From: Georgenia ruanii
Lineage (GTDB): Bacteria > Actinomycetota > Actinomycetes > Actinomycetales > Actinomycetaceae
Length of the DNA stretch: 64,000 nucleotides
Direction of reading: 5' to 3'
NCBI RefSeq assembly: GCF_009193175.1
Contig: NZ_VUKE01000013.1
Coordinates: forward strand, 1 to 64,000
The translations under genes and the position numbers were made by a program. The notes below the pieces were generated by a model. That model made no database searches and was not told the origin of the DNA. It was given only the letters and a program-made list of their open reading frames with translations. Below are positions 1 to 8,618 of this stretch, in pieces (position 1 is the stretch's first letter; the number at the start of each line of letters is the position of its first letter).

Positions 1-429
1 AGCCCGACGGGCCGGGGCGCCGGCGAAGGCCGGCTCGGGCGCCGGCGCGGGCTCGGCCGGGCGGGCCGACGCGGGGGCGTCCTGGACGGCGCCGGCCTGC
101 GCGCGGGCGGGCCCGGTGGAGGCGGGCGCGCCCGAGGCGGGTGCCTCGCGGCGCTCGCGCCGCCGCACGGGCGCCGCGTCCGCCGACCCGGCGGCGCGCG
201 CGGCGGCCTGGTCCGAGTTCAGCGGGTTGCCCTGCTCGTCCAACAGCTGCAGCTCGCCGGTGGCGATGGCCTCCCGGCGGGCCTCCTCCTCCAGCTGGCG
301 GCGGCGGATCTCCTTGCGGCTCAGCGGCCGCCCCTCGCGCTCGGCCTGGGCGGCGGCGGCCCGCTCGGCCTCGCGCCGGCGGCGCCGCTCCCCCAGCCCG
401 CCGGTCTCGGTGCTCGGCTCCTGGCTCAC
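1..429 (-). CDS. Hypothetical charged protein downstream of nadD (partial, runs off the window)
   Basis: An open frame starts at a GTG (429-427) that overlaps the nadD stop codon as GTGA and stays open to base 1, so at least 143 codons are seen and the C-terminus is missing. The first 70 residues are strongly charged, with an Arg/Glu-rich helix-like stretch and the motif SRKEIRRRQ. After about residue 75 the chain becomes Ala/Pro/Arg-rich and looks disordered. There is no signal peptide or membrane segment in the visible part. Translational coupling to nadD suggests co-expression. Actinobacteria often carry such an unnamed gene between nadD and rsfS; I do not recognise a function. Confidence 0.6.
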   Translation of the reverse strand, partial: MSQEPSTETGGLGERRRRREAERAAAAQAEREGRPLSRKEIRRRQLEEEARREAIATGELQLLDEQGNPLNSDQAAARAAGSADAAPVRRRERREAPASGAPASTGPARAQAGAVQDAPASARPAEPAPAPEPAFAGAPARRA

Positions 430-1121
430 TTCGCTGCCTCCACGATGCGGGGCGGCACGTCGGCGCGCGTCGCCGCGACGTCCCGGTCCATCGTCTCCCG
501 GCCCACGCCGGCGTCGTCCTCGGGCAGGTACAGCCCGTACTTGGCGATGTACTGCACGACGCCGTCGGGCACCAGGTACCACACCGGCTTGCCCCCCCGC
601 ACCCGCGCCCGGCACTCGGTGGAGGAGATGGCCATGGCCGTGACCTCCATGAGCGAGACCCCGGCCGCGGGCAGGCCCGTCATGTCCAGGTCGTGCCCGG
701 GCCGGGTGACCCCGATGAAGTGGGCCAGCGACCAGAGCTCGTCGGCGTCCTTCCAGGTGAGGATCTGCGGCAGCACGTCGGCGCCGGTGATGAAGAACAG
801 CTCGGCGTCGGGCAGGTCGCGGCGCAGGTCGCGCAGGGTGTCGATGGTGTAGGTGGTGCCGGGCCGGTCGATCTCCATGCGCGAGACGGTGAAGCGCGGG
901 TTGGACGCCGTCGCGATCACGGTCATGAGGTAGCGGTGCTCGGCCGCGGTGACCTCGTTGCCCTGCTTGAAGGGCTGCTCACCGGTGGGGACGAAGATGA
1001 CCTCGTCGAGGTTGAAGGCGTCGCGCACCTCGCTCGCAGCCACGAGGTGGCCGTGGTGCACCGGGTCGAACGTGCCACCCATGACACCGATCCGGCGCCG
1101 TTGCTTCGCGCCCCACGCCAT
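426..1121 (-). CDS. nadD: Nicotinate-nucleotide adenylyltransferase
   Basis: Transfers AMP from ATP to nicotinate mononucleotide to make deamido-NAD, the penultimate step of NAD synthesis in the cytosol. The 231-residue protein has the nucleotidyltransferase signature [10 protein letters not shown] near the N-terminus (about residues 16-25) and the C-terminal ISSTECRAR element that replaces the canonical ISSTxIR motif. Length is normal for the family, with about 30 extra acidic C-terminal residues. The ATG at 1121 was chosen because it lies ten codons before the start of the Rossmann core. The stop overlaps the GTG start of the next gene. A small membrane protein gene sits just upstream on the same strand. 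Confidence 0.95.
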   Translation of the reverse strand: MAWGAKQRRRIGVMGGTFDPVHHGHLVAASEVRDAFNLDEVIFVPTGEQPFKQGNEVTAAEHRYLMTVIATASNPRFTVSRMEIDRPGTTYTIDTLRDLRRDLPDAELFFITGADVLPQILTWKDADELWSLAHFIGVTRPGHDLDMTGLPAAGVSLMEVTAMAISSTECRARVRGGKPVWYLVPDGVVQYIAKYGLYLPEDDAGVGRETMDRDVAATRADVPPRIVEAAK

Positions 1122-1148
1122 GCTCGTGTCCCTCGTCCCCTCGGTGGC

Positions 1149-1343
1149 TCAGTGGTGCTGCGGCGCCTGCGCGTTCACCTTGTTCACCGCGTGGCGGTGG
1201 TAGGTGTGCCGGAACGCGAACGTCAGCAGCAGGAGCAGCACGAAGACGCCGAAGGTCAGCACGCCGAGCACCCACGGCTCGACGGTCAGGGTGGGGCTGG
1301 TGGTCTGCGTCTCTGCGGCAAACCTCACGAGCGAGCTGGTCAT
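1149..1343 (-). CDS. Small single-pass membrane protein
   Basis: A 64-residue protein with one clear hydrophobic helix (about residues 27-45) followed by a short His/Arg-rich tail. The start ATG at 1343 has a GAAAGGA ribosome-binding site at good spacing, which supports a real gene despite its size. It lies 27 bp upstream of nadD on the same strand and probably shares its transcript. I do not recognise a family; short proteins of this pattern in front of nadD are seen in related actinobacteria, but no role is established to my knowledge. Confidence 0.7.
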   Translation of the reverse strand: MTSSLVRFAAETQTTSPTLTVEPWVLGVLTFGVFVLLLLLTFAFRHTYHRHAVNKVNAQAPQHH

Positions 1344-1470
1344 GGGGGTCCTTTCTCCAGTCCCGGCGGTCAGGGGCCTAGTGTGTCACGACTGCGCCCC
1401 CCGGCGCCGTCAGGGCCCGCCGGGCGTGGTGAGCGTGACGCGCCGCCCGGACCGCGGGCAGGATGCCGCC

Positions 1471-2379
1471 ATGACGACGGCGATCCCCCCGGCGCTTGTC
1501 GGCGTGCTCCCCCGGCTGCGCTGCCCGGTGTGCGCCGGCACGCTCCAGCTCACCGCCGGCCCGGTGCGCTGCGCGAACGGCCATGCCTTCGACCTCGCCC
1601 GGCAGGGGTATCTCAACCTGGTCACCGGCCGCCGCCACGTCACCGGGGACACCGCCGCGATGGTCCTCGCCCGTGAGGCGTTCCTGGCCGGCGGGCACTA
1701 CGCGCCGGTGGCGGCCGCGCTGGCGGACGCGGTGGCGCGCACGACGGCGACCGTGGGCGGCCTGGTCGTCGACCTGGCCGGCGGCACCGGGTACTACCTC
1801 GCCCGGGTGCTCGGGGAGCTCCCGGGCTGGGACGGGGCCTGCCTGGACGTCTCGGTGCCCGCGCTCAAGCGGGCCGCCCGCGCCCACCCGCGGGCCGCGG
1901 CGATCGGCGCGGACCTCCTGGGCGAGCTGCCGCTGCGCGACGCCGCGGCCGACGTCGTCCTCAGCACCTTCGGGCCCCGGCCGGCGGCGGAGGTCGAGCG
2001 GGTGCTCAGCCGCACGGGGGTGTTCGTCGTCGTCGCGCCGACGGCGGACCACCTGCGCGAGCTCGTCGGCCCGCTCGGCCTGGTCAGCGTGGACGAGGCC
2101 AAGGACGAGCGCCTCGCCACCCGGCTGGCCGGGTTCGAGCGCGCCGCCGTCGAGGAGGTGGCGTACGAGCTGCGGCTGGGCCGCGCGGACGTCGAGGCGC
2201 TGGTGGGGATGGGGCCCAGCGCCTTCCACCTGCCGGCGGAGGAGCGGCGCCGGCGGGTGGCCGCCCTGCCCGATCCCGCGCCGGTGACCGTGTCCGTGCG
2301 GGTCGCGACGTACCGCCCGCGGGGCGCCGCGGCCGCCGGCGGTGCGGTGCTGGGCCCGCCGGGCGACGACGAGGCGTAG
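1471..2379 (+). CDS. RlmA-like rRNA (guanine-N1) methyltransferase family protein
   Basis: Probable SAM-dependent RNA methyltransferase of the RlmA type, which methylates N1 of a guanosine in 23S rRNA. The N-terminus carries a zinc ribbon (C18, C21, C34, H38 in CPVC and CxxGH contexts) and the conserved ARQGYLNL segment, followed by a Rossmann fold with the SAM motif VVDLAGGTGYY (about residue 93). Length of about 302 residues is usual. ATG 1471 is taken because the zinc ribbon begins 17 residues later; a CAGGAT box lies 6 nt before it, so the mRNA may be leaderless. The exact target (RlmA I or II site, with tylosin resistance for the latter) cannot be read from sequence. Confidence 0.8.
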   Translation: MTTAIPPALVGVLPRLRCPVCAGTLQLTAGPVRCANGHAFDLARQGYLNLVTGRRHVTGDTAAMVLAREAFLAGGHYAPVAAALADAVARTTATVGGLVVDLAGGTGYYLARVLGELPGWDGACLDVSVPALKRAARAHPRAAAIGADLLGELPLRDAAADVVLSTFGPRPAAEVERVLSRTGVFVVVAPTADHLRELVGPLGLVSVDEAKDERLATRLAGFERAAVEEVAYELRLGRADVEALVGMGPSAFHLPAEERRRRVAALPDPAPVTVSVRVATYRPRGAAAAGGAVLGPPGDDEA

Positions 2380-2402
2380 CCGCGCCACCGGCCGATGGCG
2401 TG

Positions 2403-3407
2403 CTACCGGCCGGCGTCGTGCCCGGCCACCACCTCGTGCACGCCGGGCAGGAACTCCTCGGGGAGCTCCACCACCGGGACGACCACCAGGTCCTGGATCT
2501 TCCAGTCCGCCGCCACCGCCCGCTCGCGCGCGTCGACCAGCTCGGCCAGCATCGGCGCCGTTCCGCCGGCCGGCACGACGAAGGACTCGACGTGGAAGAC
2601 GTGGCCCAGGTCGCGCACCCGCGAGCGCGCCTGCCCCACCCACGGCAGCGCCTCGAGCCGGGCGTCGACCTCGCGCACGAGCGGGTGCGGCTCCTCGCCG
2701 TCGTAGGTGGAGGCCCGGGCGTCCATGAGGGCGGCGACCGCCACGCGCAGGTTCGACACGCCGTCGCGCACGATGCTGGCGGCGATGAACAGGGCGGCGA
2801 CGGCGTCGGCCCACCACAGCCCCACCCCGATGCCGAGGATGCCGACGACGGCGCCGCCGGCGGTCATCCAGTCGGCCTTGTTCATGTCCGCGTCGGCGTA
2901 GAGCACCCGGTCGTGCAGGGTGCGCGCGAGCGGCAGCTTGAGCCGGCCGAGGATCACCGGCGGGATGCCGGTCCAGGCCAGCACGACGATCATCAGCCAG
3001 CCGGACCAGACCGCGTGGCCGGCGACGTCGATGAGGCCGACGGGCGGGTGCTCGGCCGTGACCAGTCGGGTGGCGGAGTCCCACACGAGCAGGGCGCCCA
3101 TGCTCAGCAGCGCCGTGGCGGCGACGAGGTGCCCCACGCCGATCGCGCGGTGGTAGCCGAAGGGGTGCTTCGGGCTCGGGGCGCGGCGGGTCACCCGCAC
3201 CGCGACGAGGAACGCGATGGGCGGGATGAAGGAGAGCATGTCCTCGGCCCAGGCGGCCTTCATCGCCTGCGAGGAGCCCATGACCAGGTAGACGGGGACG
3301 ACGGCGGTGACGAGGTAGACGAGCGACACCCACTCCAGCCGCATCGCCCGGCGCAGGGCCCGCTCCTGCTCGGCGGGCAGCTCCGTGTTCCCGAACCGCG
3401 CGCTCAT
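2403..3407 (-). CDS. Cation diffusion facilitator family transporter
   Basis: A 334-residue CDF-type integral membrane transporter, expected to export divalent metal ions (Zn, Co, Mn or Fe) by proton antiport. About five to six hydrophobic helices are visible. HPFGYHRA follows TM2, as in CDF proteins, and DADMNKADWM near residue 180 supplies the Asp residues that usually bind the metal in TM5. The C-terminal cytoplasmic domain (about residues 225-330) matches the small CDF dimerisation domain. The ATG overlaps the TGA of the upstream lipoprotein gene as ATGA, so the two are translationally coupled. The metal cannot be assigned from these motifs. Confidence 0.85.
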   Translation of the reverse strand: MSARFGNTELPAEQERALRRAMRLEWVSLVYLVTAVVPVYLVMGSSQAMKAAWAEDMLSFIPPIAFLVAVRVTRRAPSPKHPFGYHRAIGVGHLVAATALLSMGALLVWDSATRLVTAEHPPVGLIDVAGHAVWSGWLMIVVLAWTGIPPVILGRLKLPLARTLHDRVLYADADMNKADWMTAGGAVVGILGIGVGLWWADAVAALFIAASIVRDGVSNLRVAVAALMDARASTYDGEEPHPLVREVDARLEALPWVGQARSRVRDLGHVFHVESFVVPAGGTAPMLAELVDARERAVAADWKIQDLVVVPVVELPEEFLPGVHEVVAGHDAGR

Positions 3408-3895
3408 GCTAGCTCCTTGCCCAGGAGGAAGCTCTCGAGCTCGACGAGGAAGGCGTTCTCCCCCTTCGGCGCGGCCATGACGTGCAGCTCCTTCGCCCCC
3501 TCCGGGCCCACCGCCTCGGCGTAGCGGTAGGTCAGCGCCGCCTTCTGCGCCCAGGGCGAGCGGGCCGTCGGGCCGCCGACGACGAGGTCGAGCTGGCCGC
3601 GCTCGAGCCGCGCGACGAGGGACTCCTCCCCACCGACGGTCCAGTCGACCTCGGCGTCGAGGGTCCGGGCGAACTCCTCCACGAGCACCGCCTCGGTGCC
3701 GGAGGGCGGGGCGTCCTCGGCGGTGACGATCGTCCACGGCGGGTTGGGCGAGACGCCGACCCGCAGGACGCCGCCGCGCACGCGCTCGAGGGTGCCGTCG
3801 GGGTCGGTCGGGATGGTGGCGGAGCAGCCCGCGGCGAGGCCGGCCAGGAGCAGGCCGGCGAGCAGGCCACGCAGCCGGCGCCAGTTTCGGGTCAT
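3404..3895 (-). CDS. Lipoprotein with SBP-bac-3-like domain
   Basis: A 163-residue exported lipoprotein: Arg-rich start, hydrophobic stretch and lipobox LAAGCS (Cys about 24). The mature part resembles a shortened family 3 solute-binding protein (VLRVGVSPNPPWT, then EAVLVEEFARTLDAEVDW, then LERGQLDLVVGGPTA), but at about 140 residues it keeps only part of the two-lobe fold. No ABC permease or ATPase is adjacent. The stop overlaps the start of the CDF transporter gene, so it may act with that exporter on the outer face of the membrane. That pairing is inference from coupling alone. Confidence 0.75.
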   Translation of the reverse strand: MTRNWRRLRGLLAGLLLAGLAAGCSATIPTDPDGTLERVRGGVLRVGVSPNPPWTIVTAEDAPPSGTEAVLVEEFARTLDAEVDWTVGGEESLVARLERGQLDLVVGGPTARSPWAQKAALTYRYAEAVGPEGAKELHVMAAPKGENAFLVELESFLLGKELA

Positions 3896-4074
3896 GTCGG
3901 CAGTAAACGGCAGTCACGAATTTCCGCACCTCGAGCGGCCGGCCGCCCGCCGGCGCCGCGGCTCAGCCGCCTTGCTCGAAAACCCTCCGGTTCTCGACCG
4001 TTCCGGGGCACGTTCCCGACCGGGAAGCCCGGCAATGAGACCACTCTCACGGCCGCCCCCACGACGGGGGACCA

Positions 4075-4080
4075 TACCAT
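4075..4080 (+). promoter_or_regulatory. -10 box for a leaderless start
   Basis: TACCAT fits the actinobacterial TANNNT -10 consensus and ends 6 nt before the GTG start of the acyltransferase gene. This is the geometry of leaderless transcripts. No -35 element is obvious. Confidence 0.5.
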
Positions 4081-4086
4081 CGACAG

Positions 4087-6183
4087 GTGTCGTTAAGTCT
4101 CTCCCGAAACTCCGCCGTGCCGGCTGCCCCCGCGCGCCCGGGGCTCGAGGACTCCCCGCGCCCCGAGGCGGGCGGGCCGCCCCGGGTGGCGCCTCGCGCC
4201 CCGGCGCCGCGCCGCTTCCGTCCCGAGATCCAGGGCCTGCGCTCCCTCGCGGTGCTGATGGTCGTGACCTACCACGTCTTCCTCGACCGGGTCTCCGGCG
4301 GGGTGGACATCTTCCTCATGATCTCGGCCTTCCTCCTCACCCTGTCCTTCACGCGCAAGGTCGAGGAGGACCGGCCGCTCGCCCTCGGCCGGCACTGGCT
4401 GCACCGCTTCAAACGGCTCATGCCGGCCGCCGCGGTCACGATCGTCGGCACGCTCGCGGCCGCCTGGCTGTGGCTGCCGCCGTCGCGCTGGGCCGCCGTG
4501 CTCGACCAGGCCTGGGCATCTCTGCTCTACGCCCAGAACTGGCTGCTCGCGGCCACCTCGGTGGACTACTACGCCAGCGACGACTCCCTGGCCAGCCCGC
4601 TCCAGCACTTCTGGTCCCTGTCGATCCAGGGCCAGGTCTTCCTCCTGTGGCCGCTCGTGCTCGCCGGCGGCGCGTGGCTGAGCCGCCGCCTCGGCTGGCG
4701 CTACCGCGCCGTCCTCGCGGTGGCCTTCGGCCTGGTCTTCGTCGCCTCCCTCGCCTTCTCCGTCCACGAGACGGCGACCAATCAGGCCTTCGCATACTTC
4801 GACACCCGCGCCCGCCTGTGGGAGTTCGCCGCCGGCTCGCTGCTGGCCCTCGCGCTGCCGTACCTGCGCGCCCCGCGCCTACTGCGGGTGGTGCTGGGCT
4901 GGACGGGCGTCGTCGCCATGCTCGCGTGCGGGCTGCTGCTGCCGGTGGGCCAGTCCTTCCCGGGCGTCGTCGCGCTGTGGCCCATCGGTGCCGCCGCGCT
5001 GGTCATCGTGGCCGGACAGACGGGCTCGCGGCTGGGCGCGGACCGGCTGCTCTCGGCCCGCCCGCTGGTCGGGATGGGCAACGTCTCCTACGCCCTCTAC
5101 CTCGTGCACTGGCCGATCCTCACGACCTACCTCGCCGTGGCCGGCGAGGCCCGCGCCTCCCTCGCCGCCGGGCTGGCCATCATCGCCGCCTCGGTGGTCG
5201 CCGCCTACCTGATCACCCGCCTCGTGGAGACCCCGCTGCGCCGCGCCGCCTGGACCGAGGCGCGTCGGTGGCGGATGGCGGCCGTCGTGGCCGCGTGCCT
5301 GACCGTCGTCGCGGTGCCCGCGGCCGCCTGGCAGACGGACCTCACCCGCACCGCCCAGGCCGCCGGCGTCAGCGGCGCGGCGACCAACCCCGGTGCCCTG
5401 ACCCTGCGGACAGGCGTCCCCGGCGACGCGTCGGCCCCCACCCTGCCCCTGGCGACCCAGCTCGACCGGCAGTGGGTGCACCTGGACCACCAGTGCCAGG
5501 GCCGGTTCGCGCCGTCCGACCCGCGGCTGGAAGAGTGCACCCAGACCCTCGTCGAGGGCGAGCCGAGCAAGGTGGTCCTCGTCGTGGGCAACTCCCACGC
5601 CGAGCAGTGGATGGCCGCGCTCGAGCCCGTGGCGCGAGAGCGCAACTGGCAGCTCGTGGGCCTGCTCAAGGGCGGGTGCGCGTTCGGCGAGCCCACCGCC
5701 GGCCAGTCGGACTTCTGCGCCGGCTGGCTCGCGGCGGCCAAGGACTACGTGCTCGACGTCCAGCCCGACGCCGTGTTCACCGTCGCCACCGCGGCGGCGC
5801 CCAGCGCCCCGGACGAACGTGAGGTCACCGGGTACGAGCAGCTGGTCCGGGAGCTGACCGGCCGCGGCATCGAGGTCGTCGGGATCCGGGACAACCCGCG
5901 GTTCACCTTCAACATGTACCAGTGCGTCGAGGACCGCGGCGCGGCGGCGTGCGAGGTGCCGCTCGAGACGGCCCTCGCCCCCACCAACCCGGCGGTGCCC
6001 CTCGACGCGATCCCCGGCGTCCATCTCGTCGACCTGACCGACCGGCTCTGCCCGGACGGCGTCTGCCGGCCCGTCATCGGCAACGTCCACGTCTACCTCG
6101 ACGACAACCACCTCACCGCGGACTACTCCGCCACGCTGGCCGCCGACATGCGCGAACGGCTGCTGGCCGCCACCGGCTGGTGA
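4087..6183 (+). CDS. Acyltransferase 3 with C-terminal SGNH domain (OafA/YrhL type)
   Basis: A 698-residue membrane O-acyltransferase that probably acetylates an extracellular glycan. After a Pro-rich cytosolic leader of about 40 residues comes the acyltransferase-3 domain (FRPEIQGLRSLAVLMVVTYH, about residues 44-63, with the conserved His) and about ten membrane helices to residue 420. The C-terminal SGNH-hydrolase-like domain shows GNSHAEQW (nucleophile block, about residue 500) and DDNHLT near the end with the Asp/His pair. Fused AT3-SGNH proteins modify cell-wall polymers or exopolysaccharides. No glycan gene cluster lies beside it, so the acceptor is unknown. A GTG start with a leaderless -10 is the best start. 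Confidence 0.9.
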   Translation: MSLSLSRNSAVPAAPARPGLEDSPRPEAGGPPRVAPRAPAPRRFRPEIQGLRSLAVLMVVTYHVFLDRVSGGVDIFLMISAFLLTLSFTRKVEEDRPLALGRHWLHRFKRLMPAAAVTIVGTLAAAWLWLPPSRWAAVLDQAWASLLYAQNWLLAATSVDYYASDDSLASPLQHFWSLSIQGQVFLLWPLVLAGGAWLSRRLGWRYRAVLAVAFGLVFVASLAFSVHETATNQAFAYFDTRARLWEFAAGSLLALALPYLRAPRLLRVVLGWTGVVAMLACGLLLPVGQSFPGVVALWPIGAAALVIVAGQTGSRLGADRLLSARPLVGMGNVSYALYLVHWPILTTYLAVAGEARASLAAGLAIIAASVVAAYLITRLVETPLRRAAWTEARRWRMAAVVAACLTVVAVPAAAWQTDLTRTAQAAGVSGAATNPGALTLRTGVPGDASAPTLPLATQLDRQWVHLDHQCQGRFAPSDPRLEECTQTLVEGEPSKVVLVVGNSHAEQWMAALEPVARERNWQLVGLLKGGCAFGEPTAGQSDFCAGWLAAAKDYVLDVQPDAVFTVATAAAPSAPDEREVTGYEQLVRELTGRGIEVVGIRDNPRFTFNMYQCVEDRGAAACEVPLETALAPTNPAVPLDAIPGVHLVDLTDRLCPDGVCRPVIGNVHVYLDDNHLTADYSATLAADMRERLLAATGW

Positions 6184-6334
6184 GCCCGGCGCCGCCCGGG
6201 GACGGCCCCGGGCGGTGCCGGCGCCGGGCCGGGGTGCGCCGGGCCGGGCCGCGCCGGGCCGCGCTCCGCCGGCGCGGCCCGTCGTGCGCGCCGCGCACCG
6301 AGCCGGTTCACTGGCCTCCCAGGAGGTGAGGACG

Positions 6335-7180
6335 ATGTGCCGCTGGCTGGCGTACTCCGGCTCGCCGGTCCTGGCCGAGGAGCTGCTTTTCAAGCCCACC
6401 CACTCACTGATCGACCAGAGCCTGCACTCCAAGCTCGGGGCGACGACGACGAACGGGGACGGCTTCGGGCTGGGCTGGTACGGCGAGGGCGAGGCCCCCG
6501 CGCTGTTCAAGAGCATCGAGCCGGCCTGGAACGACCAGAACCTGCGCGAGGTGGCCGGCCAGATCCGCACGAGCCTGTTCTTCGCGCACGTGCGCGCCTC
6601 CACCGGAGCCCCGGTCCAGCGCACCAACTGCCACCCGTTCCGCTACGGCCGCTGGATGTGGATGCACAACGGCGGCATCACCGGCTTCCCGCACCTCAAG
6701 CGCGACCTCGACGCCGTCGTCGACCCCGACCTGTACCCGTACATCGAGGGCTCCACCGACTCGGAGGTGCTCTTCTACCTCGCGCTGACCATGGGGCTGA
6801 TGGACGACCCGCCCGCGGCGGTCGAGCGGGCGGTCGGCTTCGTCGAGGACGTCGCCGCCCGGCACCGGGTCATGCACCCGGTCCAGATGACGGTGGCGAC
6901 CTCCGACGGGGAGTCGGTGTGGGGGTTCCGGTACTCCAGCGTGGGCAAGTCCCGGTCGCTGTTCTACTCCGCCGAGGTGGCGACGATGCGCAAGCTGCAC
7001 CCCGAGCTGCCCGTGCTTCGGCTGCTGGGCGAGGAGTCCCGCCTCATCGTCTCCGAGCCGCTGCGCGACCTGCCCGGGGCGTGGCACGAGGTGCCGGAGT
7101 CGCGCTGGGGCGTGATCCGTCCCGACGGCGACGACGAGATGCACCGTTTCCGCCCCTTCTCGGCGCCGCGGCTGGTGTGA
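6335..7180 (+). CDS. Class II glutamine amidotransferase (YafJ/EgtC-like)
   Basis: A 281-residue protein of the Ntn-hydrolase glutaminase fold. Cys2 directly after the initiator Met is the expected nucleophile, followed by RWLAYSG, NGDGFGLGWYG (about residues 37-47) and HNGGITGF, all hallmarks of stand-alone GATase-2 proteins. The start is fixed by Cys2 and by AGGAGGTGAGG just upstream. Relatives include E. coli YafJ and EgtC of ergothioneine synthesis, which hydrolyses a gamma-glutamyl bond, but no egt genes are nearby. It is therefore best called a class II amidotransferase of unknown substrate. Confidence 0.9.
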   Translation: MCRWLAYSGSPVLAEELLFKPTHSLIDQSLHSKLGATTTNGDGFGLGWYGEGEAPALFKSIEPAWNDQNLREVAGQIRTSLFFAHVRASTGAPVQRTNCHPFRYGRWMWMHNGGITGFPHLKRDLDAVVDPDLYPYIEGSTDSEVLFYLALTMGLMDDPPAAVERAVGFVEDVAARHRVMHPVQMTVATSDGESVWGFRYSSVGKSRSLFYSAEVATMRKLHPELPVLRLLGEESRLIVSEPLRDLPGAWHEVPESRWGVIRPDGDDEMHRFRPFSAPRLV

Positions 7181-7184
7181 GCGG

Positions 7185-8495
7185 TTATCCCAGCACCGCC
7201 CACGCGTGCGCCGGCACCCGGACGAGCCCGTCGCCGGCGGCCGCGTGCCCGGCGAGCACCGCGGGCGCCGGCGTCGCCTCGTACGCCACCTCCGCGTCGC
7301 CGTCGGCCAGGTTGAGGACGACGAGGAGGCGGCCCGCCGCGGGGCCCCGCGGCGCCGTGACCTCGTAGGCGAGCACCTCGTTGGTGAGGGTCAGCGTGCG
7401 GGTGCGGGCCCGGTGCAGCCAGGGGTGGCGCCGGCGCAGGGCGATCAGCTCCTGGTGCAGGCGGTAGACCGGCCACCCCTCGTCGGGGAGGTCCGCGGGC
7501 GCGGCGGGGAACGGCTGGCGGATGGCGTCGTCGCCGCCCAGGCGCTCCTCCTTGAGGCCGGTCAGGCCCTGCTCGTCGCCGTAGTACAGGCTCGGCGTGC
7601 CGCCGACGGTGAGCAGCACGACGAGCGCGTGGGGCAGGTGGCGGTCGTCGGTGAGCCGGGTGGCCAGGCGGGTGACGTCGTGGTTGCCCACGAAGGTCAG
7701 CGGCGCGAAGGTGTCCAGCATGGCGTTGTGCCGGCCCAGGGCGTGGTCGAGCTCCCACAGGTTGCGGTCGTTGAGCGAGCTCCAGATGGCCTTCCACAGC
7801 TCGTACTGGGTCACGGCGTCCATCCCGGACTCGGCCACGATCGCCGCGTACTCGCCGTGGATGACCTCGCCCACCACGTACGCCTCCGGGAACTCCTCGC
7901 GCACGCCGGGCAGCACCTGGGCCCAGAAGGCCGGCGGGACGGCGTAGGCGGCGTCCAGGCGCCACCCGTCCGCGCCCCGGCCGAGCCAGTAGCGCATGAC
8001 CTCCCCGACGAGCTCGGCCACGGCGGCGGCGTCGTGGTCGAGGGCCACCAGGCCCCCGTGGCCCTCGAAGGTGGCGTAGGTCGGCTCGCCCTGCGCCGGC
8101 CAGGTGACGTGGAAGAGCCCGCCCTCGGGCGCGCCCGGCCGGCCCAGGGCCGCCCGCACGAGCGGGTGGCGCGAGCCGACGTGGTTGAACACCCCGTCGA
8201 GGACGACCTTGAGCCCGCGCGCGTGCGCGGCGGCCACGAGGGCGTCGAAGTCGTCCAGATCGCCCAGGCGCGGGTCGATGGCGAAGTGATCGATGGTGTC
8301 GTAGCCGTGGCTGTAGGAGGTGAACACCGGGCCGAGCAGCAGGCCCGAGACGCCCAGGTCGACGGCGTAGTCGAGCCAGTCCACCAGCCGCGGCAGCCGG
8401 TGGGTCACCGCCTGATCCTCGGCGAGCACCGGCTCGGCGCCGAGGAAGCCCAACGGGTAGACCTGCCAGAAGATCGCGTGCTCGTGCCAGCCCAT
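7185..8495 (-). CDS. Glycoside hydrolase family 13 (alpha-amylase family)
   Basis: A 436-residue cytosolic (no signal peptide) GH13 enzyme with a TIM barrel and a short C-terminal beta domain. The catalytic set is present: nucleophile Asp in DGWRLDAAY, acid/base Glu in VVGEVIHGEY, transition-state Asp in FVGNHDVTR. VVLDGVFNHVG is conserved region I. Substrate is probably a short alpha-glucan, sucrose- or trehalose-like sugar; the subfamily cannot be fixed. It converges on the amidotransferase gene with a 4-bp gap, so the two transcripts run into one another. Confidence 0.88.
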   Translation of the reverse strand: MGWHEHAIFWQVYPLGFLGAEPVLAEDQAVTHRLPRLVDWLDYAVDLGVSGLLLGPVFTSYSHGYDTIDHFAIDPRLGDLDDFDALVAAAHARGLKVVLDGVFNHVGSRHPLVRAALGRPGAPEGGLFHVTWPAQGEPTYATFEGHGGLVALDHDAAAVAELVGEVMRYWLGRGADGWRLDAAYAVPPAFWAQVLPGVREEFPEAYVVGEVIHGEYAAIVAESGMDAVTQYELWKAIWSSLNDRNLWELDHALGRHNAMLDTFAPLTFVGNHDVTRLATRLTDDRHLPHALVVLLTVGGTPSLYYGDEQGLTGLKEERLGGDDAIRQPFPAAPADLPDEGWPVYRLHQELIALRRRHPWLHRARTRTLTLTNEVLAYEVTAPRGPAAGRLLVVLNLADGDAEVAYEATPAPAVLAGHAAAGDGLVRVPAHAWAVLG

Positions 8496-8618
8496 GGGGG
8501 CATCCTCGCGGACCGGCGCCGGGGGAGGCGAGCGCGGGGCCCGCCGCGGAGGGGACGGGGCGGCGCACCGAGACGTCGCGTGCCTCCGGGGGCGCGGAGG
8601 CGAGGTGGCCCCGCGGGC

